Shown: in pieces, positions 35,028 to 43,142 of the stretch
How positions within the stretch are numbered: the first letter of the stretch is position 1
Layout of the letters: every line of letters begins with the position of its first letter
NCBI RefSeq assembly: GCF_030519375.1
Contig: NZ_JAUMKB010000012.1
Span: 62,001-126,000, forward strand
From: Mucilaginibacter tolerans
GTDB taxonomy: Bacteria; Bacteroidota; Bacteroidia; Sphingobacteriales; Sphingobacteriaceae
Length of the DNA: 64,000 nucleotides
Reading direction: 5' to 3'
Translations under genes and position numbers: made by a program
The notes under the pieces: generated by a model
Database searches by the model: none
Told to the model about the DNA's origin: nothing
What the model saw: the letters and a program-made list of their open reading frames with translations, nothing else

Positions 35028-35396
35028 ATGGAAAAAAATGTATTAGTAATCGAAGACGAACCAATAATTGCTGAGATGATCGGCATTATTTTAGAGATAC
35101 AGGGATTGAACGTGATCAGCTTATCAGATACAGGTCGCGCCCGGGACAAACTGCATAGTAAGGAAATAAATCTGGTGTTGCTGGACCTTAATTTGCGGGG
35201 TGAAGGTGGTCAGGAATTTTGTGAATACATAAAAGGGCAGGACGACCTAAAAGATATACCTGTTATTTTAGTATCGGCAAATATCGACATTGACCAAATA
35301 AAAGAAGAGTGCCACGCCGATGACATTATCCGCAAACCTTTTAATATCGACGACTTTATGGTGAAAGTAAGTCACTACGTGGAAACATTGGCTTAA
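35028..35396 (+). CDS. Single-domain response regulator (orphan receiver)
   Basis: A 122-residue CheY-like receiver from the ATG at 35028. The phospho-accepting site is Asp53 in LVLLDLNL, the acidic pair is Glu9/Asp10 in VIEDEP, and the conserved lysine is in IIRKPFNIDDF near residue 106. There is no output domain and no kinase next to it. It could pass phosphate to or from a distant partner. It resembles the second orphan receiver at 47112-47462, especially in the KPFNI end. Its stop codon overlaps that of the converging gene within TTAA. Confidence 0.88.
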   Translation: MEKNVLVIEDEPIIAEMIGIILEIQGLNVISLSDTGRARDKLHSKEINLVLLDLNLRGEGGQEFCEYIKGQDDLKDIPVILVSANIDIDQIKEECHADDIIRKPFNIDDFMVKVSHYVETLA

Positions 35397-37018
35397 TGGG
35401 TGCCTAAATCGATAAATAGCTGGTTACGGTCAGGTGTCAACCTGAAGGTATTGCGCGAATCCATTTTTCCCTTGCCCAGTTCAACCTTATAAGATACACC
35501 TTCTGACTGAGCCGTTACCCCCCTTGCAGATATCTTTTGAAAGGGCAGTTTTGCATCTTTCGCGGCATCCAGGTCAAGAAACCATTTTGTGCCAGCCGGC
35601 GCCATCATACTCATTGCGATTTGCCGATCTGTAAAAACCATTCTAAGGGTTCCCTTAAAACTTTTTACCGGCCAGTTAACAATCAGTTTGCCCGGCTCCC
35701 GGTCTGAAACAGCCGGATCGTCAAATTTGATCAGCAAATCCTTTCCGTTGACTGACATTTTGAATTTCAGTCCTGCAGAAATTTCTTTGGTACCCCACAA
35801 ATAACCATCAACCAATGGGAGTGTAAAGAATCTGCATTCGTTGCTTGTCACAGGCTTGGTTTCATAGCCTGATACCATTTTCTCGTCAAAAAGATGGATA
35901 TCCCTGAATCGTAATGTACTGTCATCCCAATACAGGTTGGCCCGGTAAAATCGGCTATCAAACCAGATGCTTTTCTTGTCGCCGCCGGGCAGGTCTTCAG
36001 TGGCTGATACAGATGTAGACGGCGTTACCTTAAAATGCGATTTGAACCATTCGCCCGAGGCAGCCAGTGTTTCTACCCGTATCTTTTTCTCGTCACGAAG
36101 TTTTGCGATTAACGGGAACTGCATGGTCAATCCTTTTTCCATTGCGTTCCAGGTGAAAGAATTCTCCTGTCCGGCCTGGGTGTAGGCAAAAGCCATAGAA
36201 GGACCGTTTACAAATTGCTTAAAAAACCAATCCACCCATACAGAATCGCCGCCCGCTTTTGGATACACGGGCTCAAGGGTAATCACACCCTGCCTTTCGC
36301 CGCCGAGGCCATTATCATACTGCCTTATCGGGTCGCTGCCCAGCATCCTGAAAATAGGAACCGGTATTTGGGCGGCCTCATGCTGCGCAGGCATATAAGC
36401 GTTTATTTTGCTCGGGTAATAAGCCTGGTTCCAATACCCTCCCCATAGCGTGTAACCATCAGTACCGTACTGATCTTTGCAATTTGCCGAAGCGGCGATA
36501 TGGTATTTGGTGTACATATAGTTGAGGCTGTAGGCATCGATAAACCATGAGGCGATGGATTTTGGATAGTAACCAAATATGTGCTTAAAATCGCGCATGT
36601 AAGTGTCGATCAGCTTTCTGCGTTCGGTTTGCGTATAGCCTGTTGAGAAACCAATATTAGCCCGCCAATCCCAGGGGTAGCGTCCGCGCCATTTCATTCC
36701 CGAGTGTTCTACCAGGGGCTGGGGTATTTCCCACCATGCTCCTATCTCAAAACTGTTTTTCGGAAGCTGTTTTAACAATTTTTGATAGCGCGGATCCATC
36801 AATGCATCATATTGCAGCAGAAACGTCCCGCCGAGGTGATATTTCTTCATCAGTTCAACTTGCTTCACCACGGTTTCATACAGTACATCTTCGGTTATGG
36901 CAGGGTCGCGTGGTTCGAGCAGACGGATAAAGTTGACGATATTCACAATTCTCGGTTTCTGGCAGAAAACGGTGGAACCAATCAGAAGTAAAGCAAGGCA
37001 GATAAATAGTTTTTTCAT
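35393..37018 (-). CDS. Large exported protein, deacetylase/glycosidase-like N-terminus
   Basis: A 541-residue exported protein from the ATG at 37018 (signal LFICLALLLIGSTVFCQ). The N-terminal 300 residues (RIVNIVNFIRLLEPRD, MKKYHLGGTFLLQYDAL, FEIGAWWEIPQPLVE, GYYPKSIASWFIDAYS) have the spacing of a polysaccharide-deacetylase or GH57-like barrel, with a conserved-looking E-I-G-A-W-W-E. The C-terminal 230 residues look beta-rich. I do not recognise a precise family. A role in cleaving or deacetylating a glycan outside the cytoplasm is plausible but unproven. Confidence 0.75.
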   Translation of the reverse strand: MKKLFICLALLLIGSTVFCQKPRIVNIVNFIRLLEPRDPAITEDVLYETVVKQVELMKKYHLGGTFLLQYDALMDPRYQKLLKQLPKNSFEIGAWWEIPQPLVEHSGMKWRGRYPWDWRANIGFSTGYTQTERRKLIDTYMRDFKHIFGYYPKSIASWFIDAYSLNYMYTKYHIAASANCKDQYGTDGYTLWGGYWNQAYYPSKINAYMPAQHEAAQIPVPIFRMLGSDPIRQYDNGLGGERQGVITLEPVYPKAGGDSVWVDWFFKQFVNGPSMAFAYTQAGQENSFTWNAMEKGLTMQFPLIAKLRDEKKIRVETLAASGEWFKSHFKVTPSTSVSATEDLPGGDKKSIWFDSRFYRANLYWDDSTLRFRDIHLFDEKMVSGYETKPVTSNECRFFTLPLVDGYLWGTKEISAGLKFKMSVNGKDLLIKFDDPAVSDREPGKLIVNWPVKSFKGTLRMVFTDRQIAMSMMAPAGTKWFLDLDAAKDAKLPFQKISARGVTAQSEGVSYKVELGKGKMDSRNTFRLTPDRNQLFIDLGTH

Positions 37019-37194
37019 ATTAGACGCGCTTAAATTAAGCATCTATTTGATGAAATAGCAAATAAAATGATGAAAGATTGTGACCCCGCTAGTACAAATG
37101 TCGAACTCTTTTATGGAGGATGTCATGAAAATAATTGCACTGAAGAACAACGAATAAGCTTCTTTTTTCGGGTAGTCACTTAACTCATCAAGAA

Positions 37195-37225
37195 TTGCCT
37201 TTGCAAGCCAATTTGTGTAAATTTG
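37195..37225 (+). promoter_or_regulatory. Candidate promoter for the AbiEii-type pair
   Basis: TTG at 37195-37197 and TAAATTTG at 37218-37225, 20 nt apart, match the -33/-7 pattern well. Transcription would start near 37232, about 16 nt before the first gene. Confidence 0.45.
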
Positions 37226-37247
37226 TAATGAGTAAAAAAACTATTAT

Positions 37248-37565
37248 ATGTATTTTGACGACTATCGAGACCATCCAGAAGCTAATCTTGACCTCGGGTT
37301 ATTATGGGAATATAATCTCGCTGATTTTGACTATGAAGGCATGCGGGATATTGTCGTAGAAAGGGTGATCCAAAGAGGCTGGCCGAATGACTGGTATTTT
37401 ATGTTGAACAGGTATGGAATCGAAGGGGTTAAGGCATCCGTCAAGAATATAGGCTACCTGAATGACCGAGATATGAAATTTGTTAGCCAGCAATTCGACA
37501 TACCATTAAAATCTATGAAATGCTTCGCAAAGAAACAGTTGGGGAACCAACATTGGAACTCTTAA
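37248..37565 (+). CDS. DUF6922-type partner of an AbiEii-like protein
   Basis: A 105-residue soluble protein: GLLWEYNLADFDYEGMRDIVVERVIQRG near the start, then WYFMLNRYGIEGVKASVKN and a helical end. This is the short partner protein that precedes AbiEii-type nucleotidyltransferases in many Bacteroidota (DUF6922-like). It is probably the antitoxin or regulatory half of the pair. Its last 46 nt overlap the next gene in another frame, a sign of translational coupling. The antitoxin role is inferred from genome context, not from a recognised DNA-binding motif. Confidence 0.75.
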   Translation: MYFDDYRDHPEANLDLGLLWEYNLADFDYEGMRDIVVERVIQRGWPNDWYFMLNRYGIEGVKASVKNIGYLNDRDMKFVSQQFDIPLKSMKCFAKKQLGNQHWNS

Positions 37566-38236
37566 AGAAATTAATGCAGGATGGCCTCCTGAAAGATTTT
37601 TTTCTGGTGGGCGGAACTGCTCTCTCTCTTCAGATTGGCCACAGGATCAGTATAGACCTTGATCTGTTTTCACAAAACAGTTTTGATAAAGAGTCATTAT
37701 TGCCGGCATTAGAGGGAAATTATAAGTTCCAGCTTTCCTACGAAGCCCCTAATACACTTAAAGGCAAGATCGCCGGAGTGCAGGTCGATCTGATCACACA
37801 CAATTATCCTTTGGTCAAACCTTTAATCGAACTGGAAGGCGTCCGAATGGCTGCGCCAGAAGATATTGCTGCAATGAAGCTCAACGCGATTTCTGGTACA
37901 GGCACGCGGTTAAAGGATTTTATTGATGTCGCTTATTTGTCTTCCGCGATGCCGCTCGCCGGTATGATAGATGCATATGAAGTAAAATACCAATCGAGAA
38001 ACCCTACCATGGTGATCAAAGCCCTCAACTATCATGACGACATCAATTTCAAGGAAAGAGTAGTAATGATAAATTCTAACTACGATTGGAAGCACATTGA
38101 ACGTCGTCTAAAATTGATGATTACCGAGCCTCATAGGTTATTTAAAGAATCTCCGGATTTTGATTTACATCAAGAGTTAAGGGTAACTCAGGGTAAAAGA
38201 CCTCGCATGCGCAAAAGAGGTGGGATCAATCGATAG
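37520..38236 (+). CDS. AbiEii/AbiGii-type nucleotidyltransferase (toxin-like)
   Basis: A 238-residue nucleotidyltransferase of the AbiEii family. The catalytic signature is F-F-L-V-G-G-T-A-L-S-L at residues 27-37 followed by G-H-R-I-S-I-D-L-D-L-F, giving the metal-binding Asp46 and Asp48. A later V-Q-V-D-L-I supplies a third acidic position, and M-A-A-P-E-D-I-A-A-M-K is another family stretch. AbiEii proteins inhibit growth by modifying nucleic-acid targets and act with a partner in phage defence or type IV toxin-antitoxin systems. The overlapping small gene upstream is the likely partner. The C-terminus is very basic (GKRPRMRKRGGINR). Confidence 0.83.
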   Translation: MLRKETVGEPTLELLKKLMQDGLLKDFFLVGGTALSLQIGHRISIDLDLFSQNSFDKESLLPALEGNYKFQLSYEAPNTLKGKIAGVQVDLITHNYPLVKPLIELEGVRMAAPEDIAAMKLNAISGTGTRLKDFIDVAYLSSAMPLAGMIDAYEVKYQSRNPTMVIKALNYHDDINFKERVVMINSNYDWKHIERRLKLMITEPHRLFKESPDFDLHQELRVTQGKRPRMRKRGGINR

Positions 38237-38380
38237 TCGAGATAAATATTACAATTAACTCCGCAGGTGTATTTTTTTAAATCTAGCTGGAACCTTGGTG
38301 TGAAATCAACCTATAGGCACAGGATAGTGGCTTGAGTCGGTGGATTTATAATGGGATAGTATTTAATTCTTTGCAAACTC

Positions 38381-38411
38381 TGGCTAACCCCACGAAGGTT
38401 CGAACTCAAAA
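38381..38411 (-). other. Possible tRNA 3'-end remnant (weak)
   Basis: On the minus strand the sequence reads GAGTTCGAACCTTCG, then TGGGGTTAGCCA: a T-loop-like TTCGAAC with a poorly paired stem, an acceptor-like 7-mer and a GCCA end. No 5' half of a tRNA is present. It lies in the 416-bp gap between the AbiEii-type gene and cbpA. Confidence 0.2.
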
Positions 38412-38461
38412 AACGGCTTTATAGTGCAGAAACACAATATCCGAAAATAGTCCAAAAACGA

Positions 38462-38494
38462 AAACTGCCTCTATCGCAATTAGAGACGGTTTTT
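38462..38494. terminator. Terminator-like hairpin
   Basis: AAAACTGCCTCT (38462-38473) pairs with AGAGACGGTTTT (38483-38494) with one mismatch and one wobble. A T run follows on the plus strand, and a T-rich stretch follows on the minus strand. On the minus strand it comes right after the tRNA-like 3' end, as in a tRNA gene with its terminator. Confidence 0.55.
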
Positions 38495-38502
38495 GAAATT
38501 CT

Positions 38503-38540
38503 GTGATCCTGCAGGGACTCGAACCCAGGACTACGGCAAA
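38503..38540 (-). other. tRNA 3'-end remnant (possible integration site scar)
   Basis: The minus strand reads CTGGG-TTCGAGT-CCCTG, then CAGGATC and A: a T-arm with a canonical TTCGAnT loop, a 7-nt acceptor strand and a discriminator base. No matching 5' half (GATCCTG and D-arm) is found on the right, so it is only a 3' fragment. Such fragments mark one end of elements integrated into tRNA genes. The rest of this gap holds the terminator, a weaker second tRNA-like end and the palindrome before cbpA. Confidence 0.4.
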
Positions 38541-38610
38541 GATTTATTTAAATGACGCTAATCATATTTCTTCTTCCCCAATAAGTGCTATTTTTATACC
38601 GATAAAAACT

Positions 38611-38632
38611 TAAACCTATACTCACAGGTTTA
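38611..38632. promoter_or_regulatory. Inverted repeat before cbpA
   Basis: TAAACCT (38611-38617) and AGGTTTA (38626-38632) form a perfect 7-bp inverted repeat with an 8-nt spacer, ending 20 nt before the cbpA start codon. It could be an operator or a leader hairpin. Confidence 0.35.
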
Positions 38633-38652
38633 GGTTGTACAGATACCTGACT

Positions 38653-39594
38653 ATGGCCTTTATTGATTATTACAAAATACTCGGCTTGGATAAAAATGCA
38701 TCCGATAAGGATATAAAAGCTGCTTATCGCAAGCTGGCACGTCAATACCATCCAGACCTTATCCCCAACGATCCTGAAGCCAACAAAAAATTTCAGCAGA
38801 TAAACGAAGCCAACGAGGTATTAAGTGATCCTGAAAAACGCAAAAAGTATGACAAATACGGCGAGCACTGGCAACATGGCGAGGAGCATGAACAATACGC
38901 ACGTCAGCAGCAGCAAAACCGGCAGCAGTATGGCGGCGGTCAGTATAGTGGCTTCGGCGGAGGTTTCGGACAAGGCTTTGAGAGTTTTGAAAATTTCGGC
39001 GATGGCGGCGATTTCTCTGATTTCTTTCAGCAAATGTTTGGCGGAAGCGGTGGTCGTACACGCGGACAAGCGAAATACCGGGGACAGGATTTTACGGCCG
39101 AATTGCACCTGAGTCTCCGCGAAGCAGCAGAGACCCATAAACAAACGCTGACTGTAAACGGCAAGCAGATTCGTATTACCATTCCTGCAGGTGTTGAAAA
39201 TGGGCAAACAATAAAAATAGCAGGCCATGGCGGGCCGGGCAGCAACGGAGGACCAGCCGGCGACCTGTACATCACTTTCGCGATTGCAAATGATCCGTAT
39301 TTTAAGCGCTCAGGCGCCGATCTGTATGTTAACATCAAGACCGACCTTTACACTGCTGTTTTGGGTGGTGAGATTACCATTGATACTTTAACAGGAAAGG
39401 TAAAATTAAAGGTAGCCGCAGGAACCCAAAATGGCACCAAAGTAAAACTGAAAGGCAAAGGCTTCCCGGTTTATAAAAAAGATGGAGAGTTTGGCGATCT
39501 GTATCTAACTTACGAAGTTCAGTTGCCGACCAATATTACTGAAAAACAAAGAGAATTGTTTACTCAACTAGCTGAAAGCGAAAAGGTGAAATAG
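38653..39594 (+). CDS. cbpA: DnaJ-like curved-DNA-binding protein (CbpA)
   Basis: A 313-residue co-chaperone from the ATG at 38653; an upstream TTG at 38635 is less likely. The J domain covers residues 1-70 with the H-P-D motif at His33-Asp35. A Gly/Phe/Gln-rich linker follows (about 90-140), then the two-barrel DnaJ C-terminal domain without the cysteine zinc repeats of DnaJ itself ([33 protein letters not shown]). This layout is that of CbpA: it stimulates DnaK and binds DNA. The modulator gene cbpM follows 94 nt downstream, which supports the call. Confidence 0.9.
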   Translation: MAFIDYYKILGLDKNASDKDIKAAYRKLARQYHPDLIPNDPEANKKFQQINEANEVLSDPEKRKKYDKYGEHWQHGEEHEQYARQQQQNRQQYGGGQYSGFGGGFGQGFESFENFGDGGDFSDFFQQMFGGSGGRTRGQAKYRGQDFTAELHLSLREAAETHKQTLTVNGKQIRITIPAGVENGQTIKIAGHGGPGSNGGPAGDLYITFAIANDPYFKRSGADLYVNIKTDLYTAVLGGEITIDTLTGKVKLKVAAGTQNGTKVKLKGKGFPVYKKDGEFGDLYLTYEVQLPTNITEKQRELFTQLAESEKVK

Positions 39595-39688
39595 TTGATT
39601 GACTTGGATTAAGTTAGATTTAGTTGATTAAGTTCAGCACTCGATTTTATCTAGAGTTTAGAAATTAGAATTTAGAGTTTTAAAGATT

Positions 39689-39985
39689 ATGTCTACTGCA
39701 ACCCTGATATCTACTACTGAATTTTGCACCTGGCACCAGGTTGAGCATACTTTTATCCACTCACTGAGCGAAGCTGGATTGATCGAAATTACGCTTATTG
39801 ATCAAGACGAGTTTATCCATGAAACTCAACTGCAACGCCTGGAAAAAATGGTGCGCCTACATCACGAGCTCGAGATTAACCTTGCCGGTATTGAGGCTAT
39901 TACCCATTTATTGGACCGGGTGGAAGCCATGCACCAGGAAATGAGGCTCTTAAAAAACAGGCTTAGACTTTATGAACGCGACTGA
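39689..39985 (+). CDS. cbpM: Chaperone modulator CbpM
   Basis: A 98-residue helical protein of the CbpM family, related to MerR-type winged helices: TEFCTWHQVEHTFIHSLSEAGLIE at the start, ETQLQRLEKMVRLHHELEINLAGIEAI in the middle, and a coiled end (LLDRVEAMHQEMRLLKNRLRLYE). CbpM binds the J domain of CbpA and blocks its activity. Its position behind cbpA is the standard order. The 94-nt gap before it is A/T-rich with short TTAGA-type repeats and may carry its own promoter. Confidence 0.88.
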   Translation: MSTATLISTTEFCTWHQVEHTFIHSLSEAGLIEITLIDQDEFIHETQLQRLEKMVRLHHELEINLAGIEAITHLLDRVEAMHQEMRLLKNRLRLYERD

Positions 39986-39991
39986 TCAGCT

Positions 39992-41077
39992 ATGACAGCG
40001 ACTGACATCCGCGAACTACGCCTGCTAAATCAGCAACTGGCCTCACCGCATTTTACCCAGCCTGCCGATATTCTTTATTACATGGGTGCTATCCAATCGC
40101 AGGACTATGCGGGTGCCAAATGGGCAATTGCCCAGCGGCTTAAGGGTGTTACCGACAAGCCTATTGAAGATGCTTTTACCAAGGGCGATATCATCCGCAC
40201 CCATGTAATGCGCCCGACCTGGCACTTTGTTCATCCTAAAGATATCCGCTGGATGATTCAGCTAACCGCACCCCGGATAATGACAATCGCCGGGACCCAT
40301 CACAGGCAGCATAAACTCGATAATATTGTTTTCTCAAAAAGTGAAAAGGCCATTCTGCAAGCCATGCAAGGCGGCAAACAATTAATGAGAGATGAAATCG
40401 CACAGGTATTGGAACAGGCGGGCGTGGCCACAGATGAGCAGCGTTTTATCCATATTATGATGCAAATGGAGCTTATTGGCCTGGTTTGCAGCGGCGGCAG
40501 GCAAGGGAAGCAATTCACTTATACGCTTTTGGATGAACGGGTTCCCCTATCAAAGCCATTTGATAGGCTGGCGTCTCTTATCGCGTTAGCCGAACGTTAT
40601 TTTATCTCGCACGGGCCTGCTACTTTGCAAGACTATGTTTGGTGGAGCGGGTTAACTGTAACAGATGCTAAAGCAGGTCTGGAAGCAGTAAAACATAAGT
40701 TAACGAGCACATCAGCCGATGGCAATACTTATTGGTTCGTTGAACAGGAAAACGTGATAAAAAGCAAATCACCGGGCGCTTTTCTGCTACCGAACTACGA
40801 CGAATATATTGTAAGCTATAAAGACAGAAGCGCTACCATCGCTGCATCCGATATTAACAAAGCTGATCCGAGAGGAACCATTTTCAATCATACGATTATT
40901 GCAAATGGTAAGGTCATTGGTATCTGGAAACGCACAATTGGGAAAACCAGGATTGACATTGAACTGATCCCTTTTGCACCATTAAGCAAGGTAAACCAAA
41001 CGGCTGTTACATCTGCAGCAAAGCGTTATGCTAATTTTCTGGGATCAAAGGATTTTACGATAAATACTAAAAGGTAA
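39992..41077 (+). CDS. Winged-helix DNA-binding protein, AlkZ-like (DNA glycosylase family)
   Basis: A 361-residue protein of the HTH_42/AlkZ family. The catalytic Q-x-Q motif of AlkZ-type glycosylases is visible as Gln35-Ser-Gln37 in GAIQSQDYAGAKWAIAQR. Further family stretches are RTHVMRPTWHFVHPKDIRWM and FLLPNYDEYIVSYKDRS. AlkZ enzymes unhook crosslinked or alkylated bases; some relatives protect producers of DNA-damaging natural products. It starts 6 nt after cbpM, so it may be co-expressed with the chaperone pair. Its last 11 nt overlap the converging response regulator. Confidence 0.85.
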   Translation: MTATDIRELRLLNQQLASPHFTQPADILYYMGAIQSQDYAGAKWAIAQRLKGVTDKPIEDAFTKGDIIRTHVMRPTWHFVHPKDIRWMIQLTAPRIMTIAGTHHRQHKLDNIVFSKSEKAILQAMQGGKQLMRDEIAQVLEQAGVATDEQRFIHIMMQMELIGLVCSGGRQGKQFTYTLLDERVPLSKPFDRLASLIALAERYFISHGPATLQDYVWWSGLTVTDAKAGLEAVKHKLTSTSADGNTYWFVEQENVIKSKSPGAFLLPNYDEYIVSYKDRSATIAASDINKADPRGTIFNHTIIANGKVIGIWKRTIGKTRIDIELIPFAPLSKVNQTAVTSAAKRYANFLGSKDFTINTKR

Positions 41078-41708
41078 ATATCTGGTTCTGTATGGCGTAT
41101 AACACCAAACCCGTTCGTGACTTGAGATTTAATTTCGTGAACAGTGCCTCACGATAATTATCCACCGTACGTGGACTCACAAACATTTTATCAGCTATTT
41201 CTTTATAAGTGAGTTCGGAACAGCAAAGCCGCAAAAACTCCAGCTCTTTTTTTGTAAAATCCATGCCGCCCTCATCCTCTGCCAGCGAACGGATCAGTTT
41301 GCCTGAAACCATCTCATTAATATAAACCCCTCTGGTATGAATGGTTTTTATAGCCTCCAGTAGTTCACCGGGCTTTGATTCCTTTAGCACATAGCCACTC
41401 GCACCGCATTTGATCATTTTTATTACGGCCTTATCATCTTCAAACATGCTAAGCGCCAAAACCTTTATCTGCGGATAACTTTTCTTTAGCCAGGCCGTTG
41501 CATCATAGCCGTCCATTACCGGCATATTGATGTCCATCAGTACCACATTGGGCAACTTATTTTTGGCTAAGGCGGATTGCATTTGCTGACCATTTTCAGC
41601 CTCAAAAACTACTTCCAGTTCGTCGAATTCATTCATCAGGCCTGCTACGCCGTTTCTAAACAGCGTATGGTCGTCTACAATTGCAATAAGTATCTTTTCT
41701 GTTGCCAT
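41067..41708 (-). CDS. LuxR/NarL-type response regulator
   Basis: A 213-residue two-component regulator from the ATG at 41708. The receiver has Asp12/Asp13 (IVDDHTLF), the phosphate acceptor Asp59 (NVVLMDINMPVMDG) and a lysine in YVLKESKPG. The C-terminal LuxR helix-turn-helix lies at about 148-208 (TKKELEFLRLCCSELTYKEIADKMFVSPRTVDNYR). Its gene begins 4 nt after the stop of the histidine kinase, with which it forms a pair. It is the last gene of a four-gene minus-strand operon. Confidence 0.92.
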   Translation of the reverse strand: MATEKILIAIVDDHTLFRNGVAGLMNEFDELEVVFEAENGQQMQSALAKNKLPNVVLMDINMPVMDGYDATAWLKKSYPQIKVLALSMFEDDKAVIKMIKCGASGYVLKESKPGELLEAIKTIHTRGVYINEMVSGKLIRSLAEDEGGMDFTKKELEFLRLCCSELTYKEIADKMFVSPRTVDNYREALFTKLNLKSRTGLVLYAIQNQIFTF

Positions 41709-41712
41709 TTTC

Positions 41713-42504
41713 TTAAGGATAAGGAATAAAAATTTCGATACAGGTCCCTTCACCTGGTTGCGATTGTATAAAGAATGTCCCCCCTACTATCTCAGCCCTT
41801 TTTTGAATATTCAATAGCCCCATGCCTTTCTGATCCCCTGGTAAATTGGTCACATCAAACCCTGTCCCGTTATCAATTACCTGTAATGTAATACCCACAT
41901 CACTATATCCAAGTTTAATACTAATTTCTCTTGCTTTTGAGTGCTTGATGATATTATTTAGTATTTCCTGCAATACGCGAAAAAGTATCAGGTCTTTATC
42001 CGGGTTCTTTTGTACAGGCTGCTCCCCTTCAATCTCGTAATTTACAGTATACTGCCCCGATTTTTCTATCCAGCTTATCTCGTGCCGGATTGCTTCACCT
42101 AGTCCAAGGCCAATCAATTGCTCCCCTTGCAATAACTTACCCAGCAATCGCATCTCTTTTATCGACCGGACTGTCAAATCGAGTGCCGCATCAATTTTTT
42201 GTTGTGCCTTTTCAACATCTTCCAGTTTTACTGAGTTGAGCGTTAGTGAAGTCAAACTTAACAACTGCCCTATATTATCGTGCAGATCGGCCCCGATGGT
42301 TTGCATGGTTTGCTCCCGGATCTCAAGCTGGGCCTGAAGTAGCGTCTGTTGGAAATGAGACTGCAATATTTGCTTTTCTGTGAGATGTTTATTGTGTTTC
42401 CGCTGGTAAAAAAACAGAAACCCGATGATGAAAATCCCTAACGTCAACAAGATGATTGTACCAGCAATTATCACAAGTATCAGTACGTGATCCTGTTGAA
42501 GCAT
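41713..42504 (-). CDS. NarL-type sensor histidine kinase without own sensor domain
   Basis: A 263-residue kinase with one membrane helix (about 8-32) and a short linker. The HisKA_3 motif is G-A-D-L-H-D-N-I-G-Q with the phospho-accepting His75. The ATPase part has L-N-N-I-I-K-H-S, D-N-G-T-G-F-D and G-M-G-L-L-N-I-Q-K-R-A motifs. It lacks a periplasmic or PAS sensing domain, so the signal must come from a partner; the 7-TM protein whose gene overlaps it by 25 nt is the obvious candidate. It probably phosphorylates the LuxR-type regulator encoded next. Confidence 0.92.
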   Translation of the reverse strand: MLQQDHVLILVIIAGTIILLTLGIFIIGFLFFYQRKHNKHLTEKQILQSHFQQTLLQAQLEIREQTMQTIGADLHDNIGQLLSLTSLTLNSVKLEDVEKAQQKIDAALDLTVRSIKEMRLLGKLLQGEQLIGLGLGEAIRHEISWIEKSGQYTVNYEIEGEQPVQKNPDKDLILFRVLQEILNNIIKHSKAREISIKLGYSDVGITLQVIDNGTGFDVTNLPGDQKGMGLLNIQKRAEIVGGTFFIQSQPGEGTCIEIFIPYP

Positions 42505-43127
42505 ATAAATGTTATCATTAAAAAAGAATACAATATAATGTTAGCAATATTAGCTGTTAAATCATATAACAAATGATATTCATAGTTCCCGGTATAGGCC
42601 ATATATGCAAAGGCCGAGAACGACAAAAAGTTGACCAGGCAATAAAACAGCAGGCCGGTATTCAGCCAAAATGCAGGAAGTCTTATGATCGACAGTGTTT
42701 CTTCGGTATAATTCAATAATTCATAAAAATAGAGACAGGTTATCATAATCAAGATACCCAACTGCAGCAAGATGGCAATCGTGTCCAGATTCCAAAATCC
42801 CTGTATAAAGACGATATCAATTAAAGAACATAAAATGGATAAAAAGACCACTCTTTTTATCCATTTTTTAAAAGTTAATGTTCTTATGACCTTTAATAGA
42901 AAGAAACTGTAAAAAAGAGAGGAAATGGTCATTGCAATGTTCGTTATCCATAAATTTTTATGGTCAATAACAAACCAATTGTTCAGTTGCCCTAACTCGT
43001 AAATAACTATAAATAAAAGGTAGGGTATAAAATATTTATACTGCGTGCCTTTTATTTTAGGATATTGGTATAACGCTACTAAAAATGCTGCTATTTGAAA
43101 AAAAACATAATAAGAATATACTAACAT
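42480..43127 (-). CDS. Seven-TM membrane protein coupled to a histidine kinase
   Basis: A 215-residue protein with seven clear hydrophobic segments (about residues 3-20, 32-48, 60-80, 88-104, 113-132, 147-167, 182-206). Aromatic residues are frequent, and charged residues lie mostly in the short loops (FKKWIKR). No transporter or enzyme motif is recognised. The last 25 nt overlap the start of the kinase gene, which indicates translational coupling and likely physical partnership. It may be the sensor for the operon, comparable in layout to 7-TM signalling modules. That is inference. Confidence 0.78.
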   Translation of the reverse strand: MLVYSYYVFFQIAAFLVALYQYPKIKGTQYKYFIPYLLFIVIYELGQLNNWFVIDHKNLWITNIAMTISSLFYSFFLLKVIRTLTFKKWIKRVVFLSILCSLIDIVFIQGFWNLDTIAILLQLGILIMITCLYFYELLNYTEETLSIIRLPAFWLNTGLLFYCLVNFLSFSAFAYMAYTGNYEYHLLYDLTANIANIILYSFLMITFICFNRITY

Positions 43128-43142
43128 TGCAAGGCATTATTT

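Noticed and set aside
37105-37160. A 15-codon frame (MEDVMKIIALKNNE) before the AbiEii-type pair
   Set aside because: Too short, with no supporting context; may be chance or a fragment.
38503-38540. A complete tRNA gene
   Set aside because: Only the T-arm and 3' acceptor strand are present; no anticodon arm or 5' acceptor strand can be found on either side.
38821-39228. 135-codon minus-strand frame
   Set aside because: Antisense to the Gly/Gln-rich and C-terminal part of cbpA.
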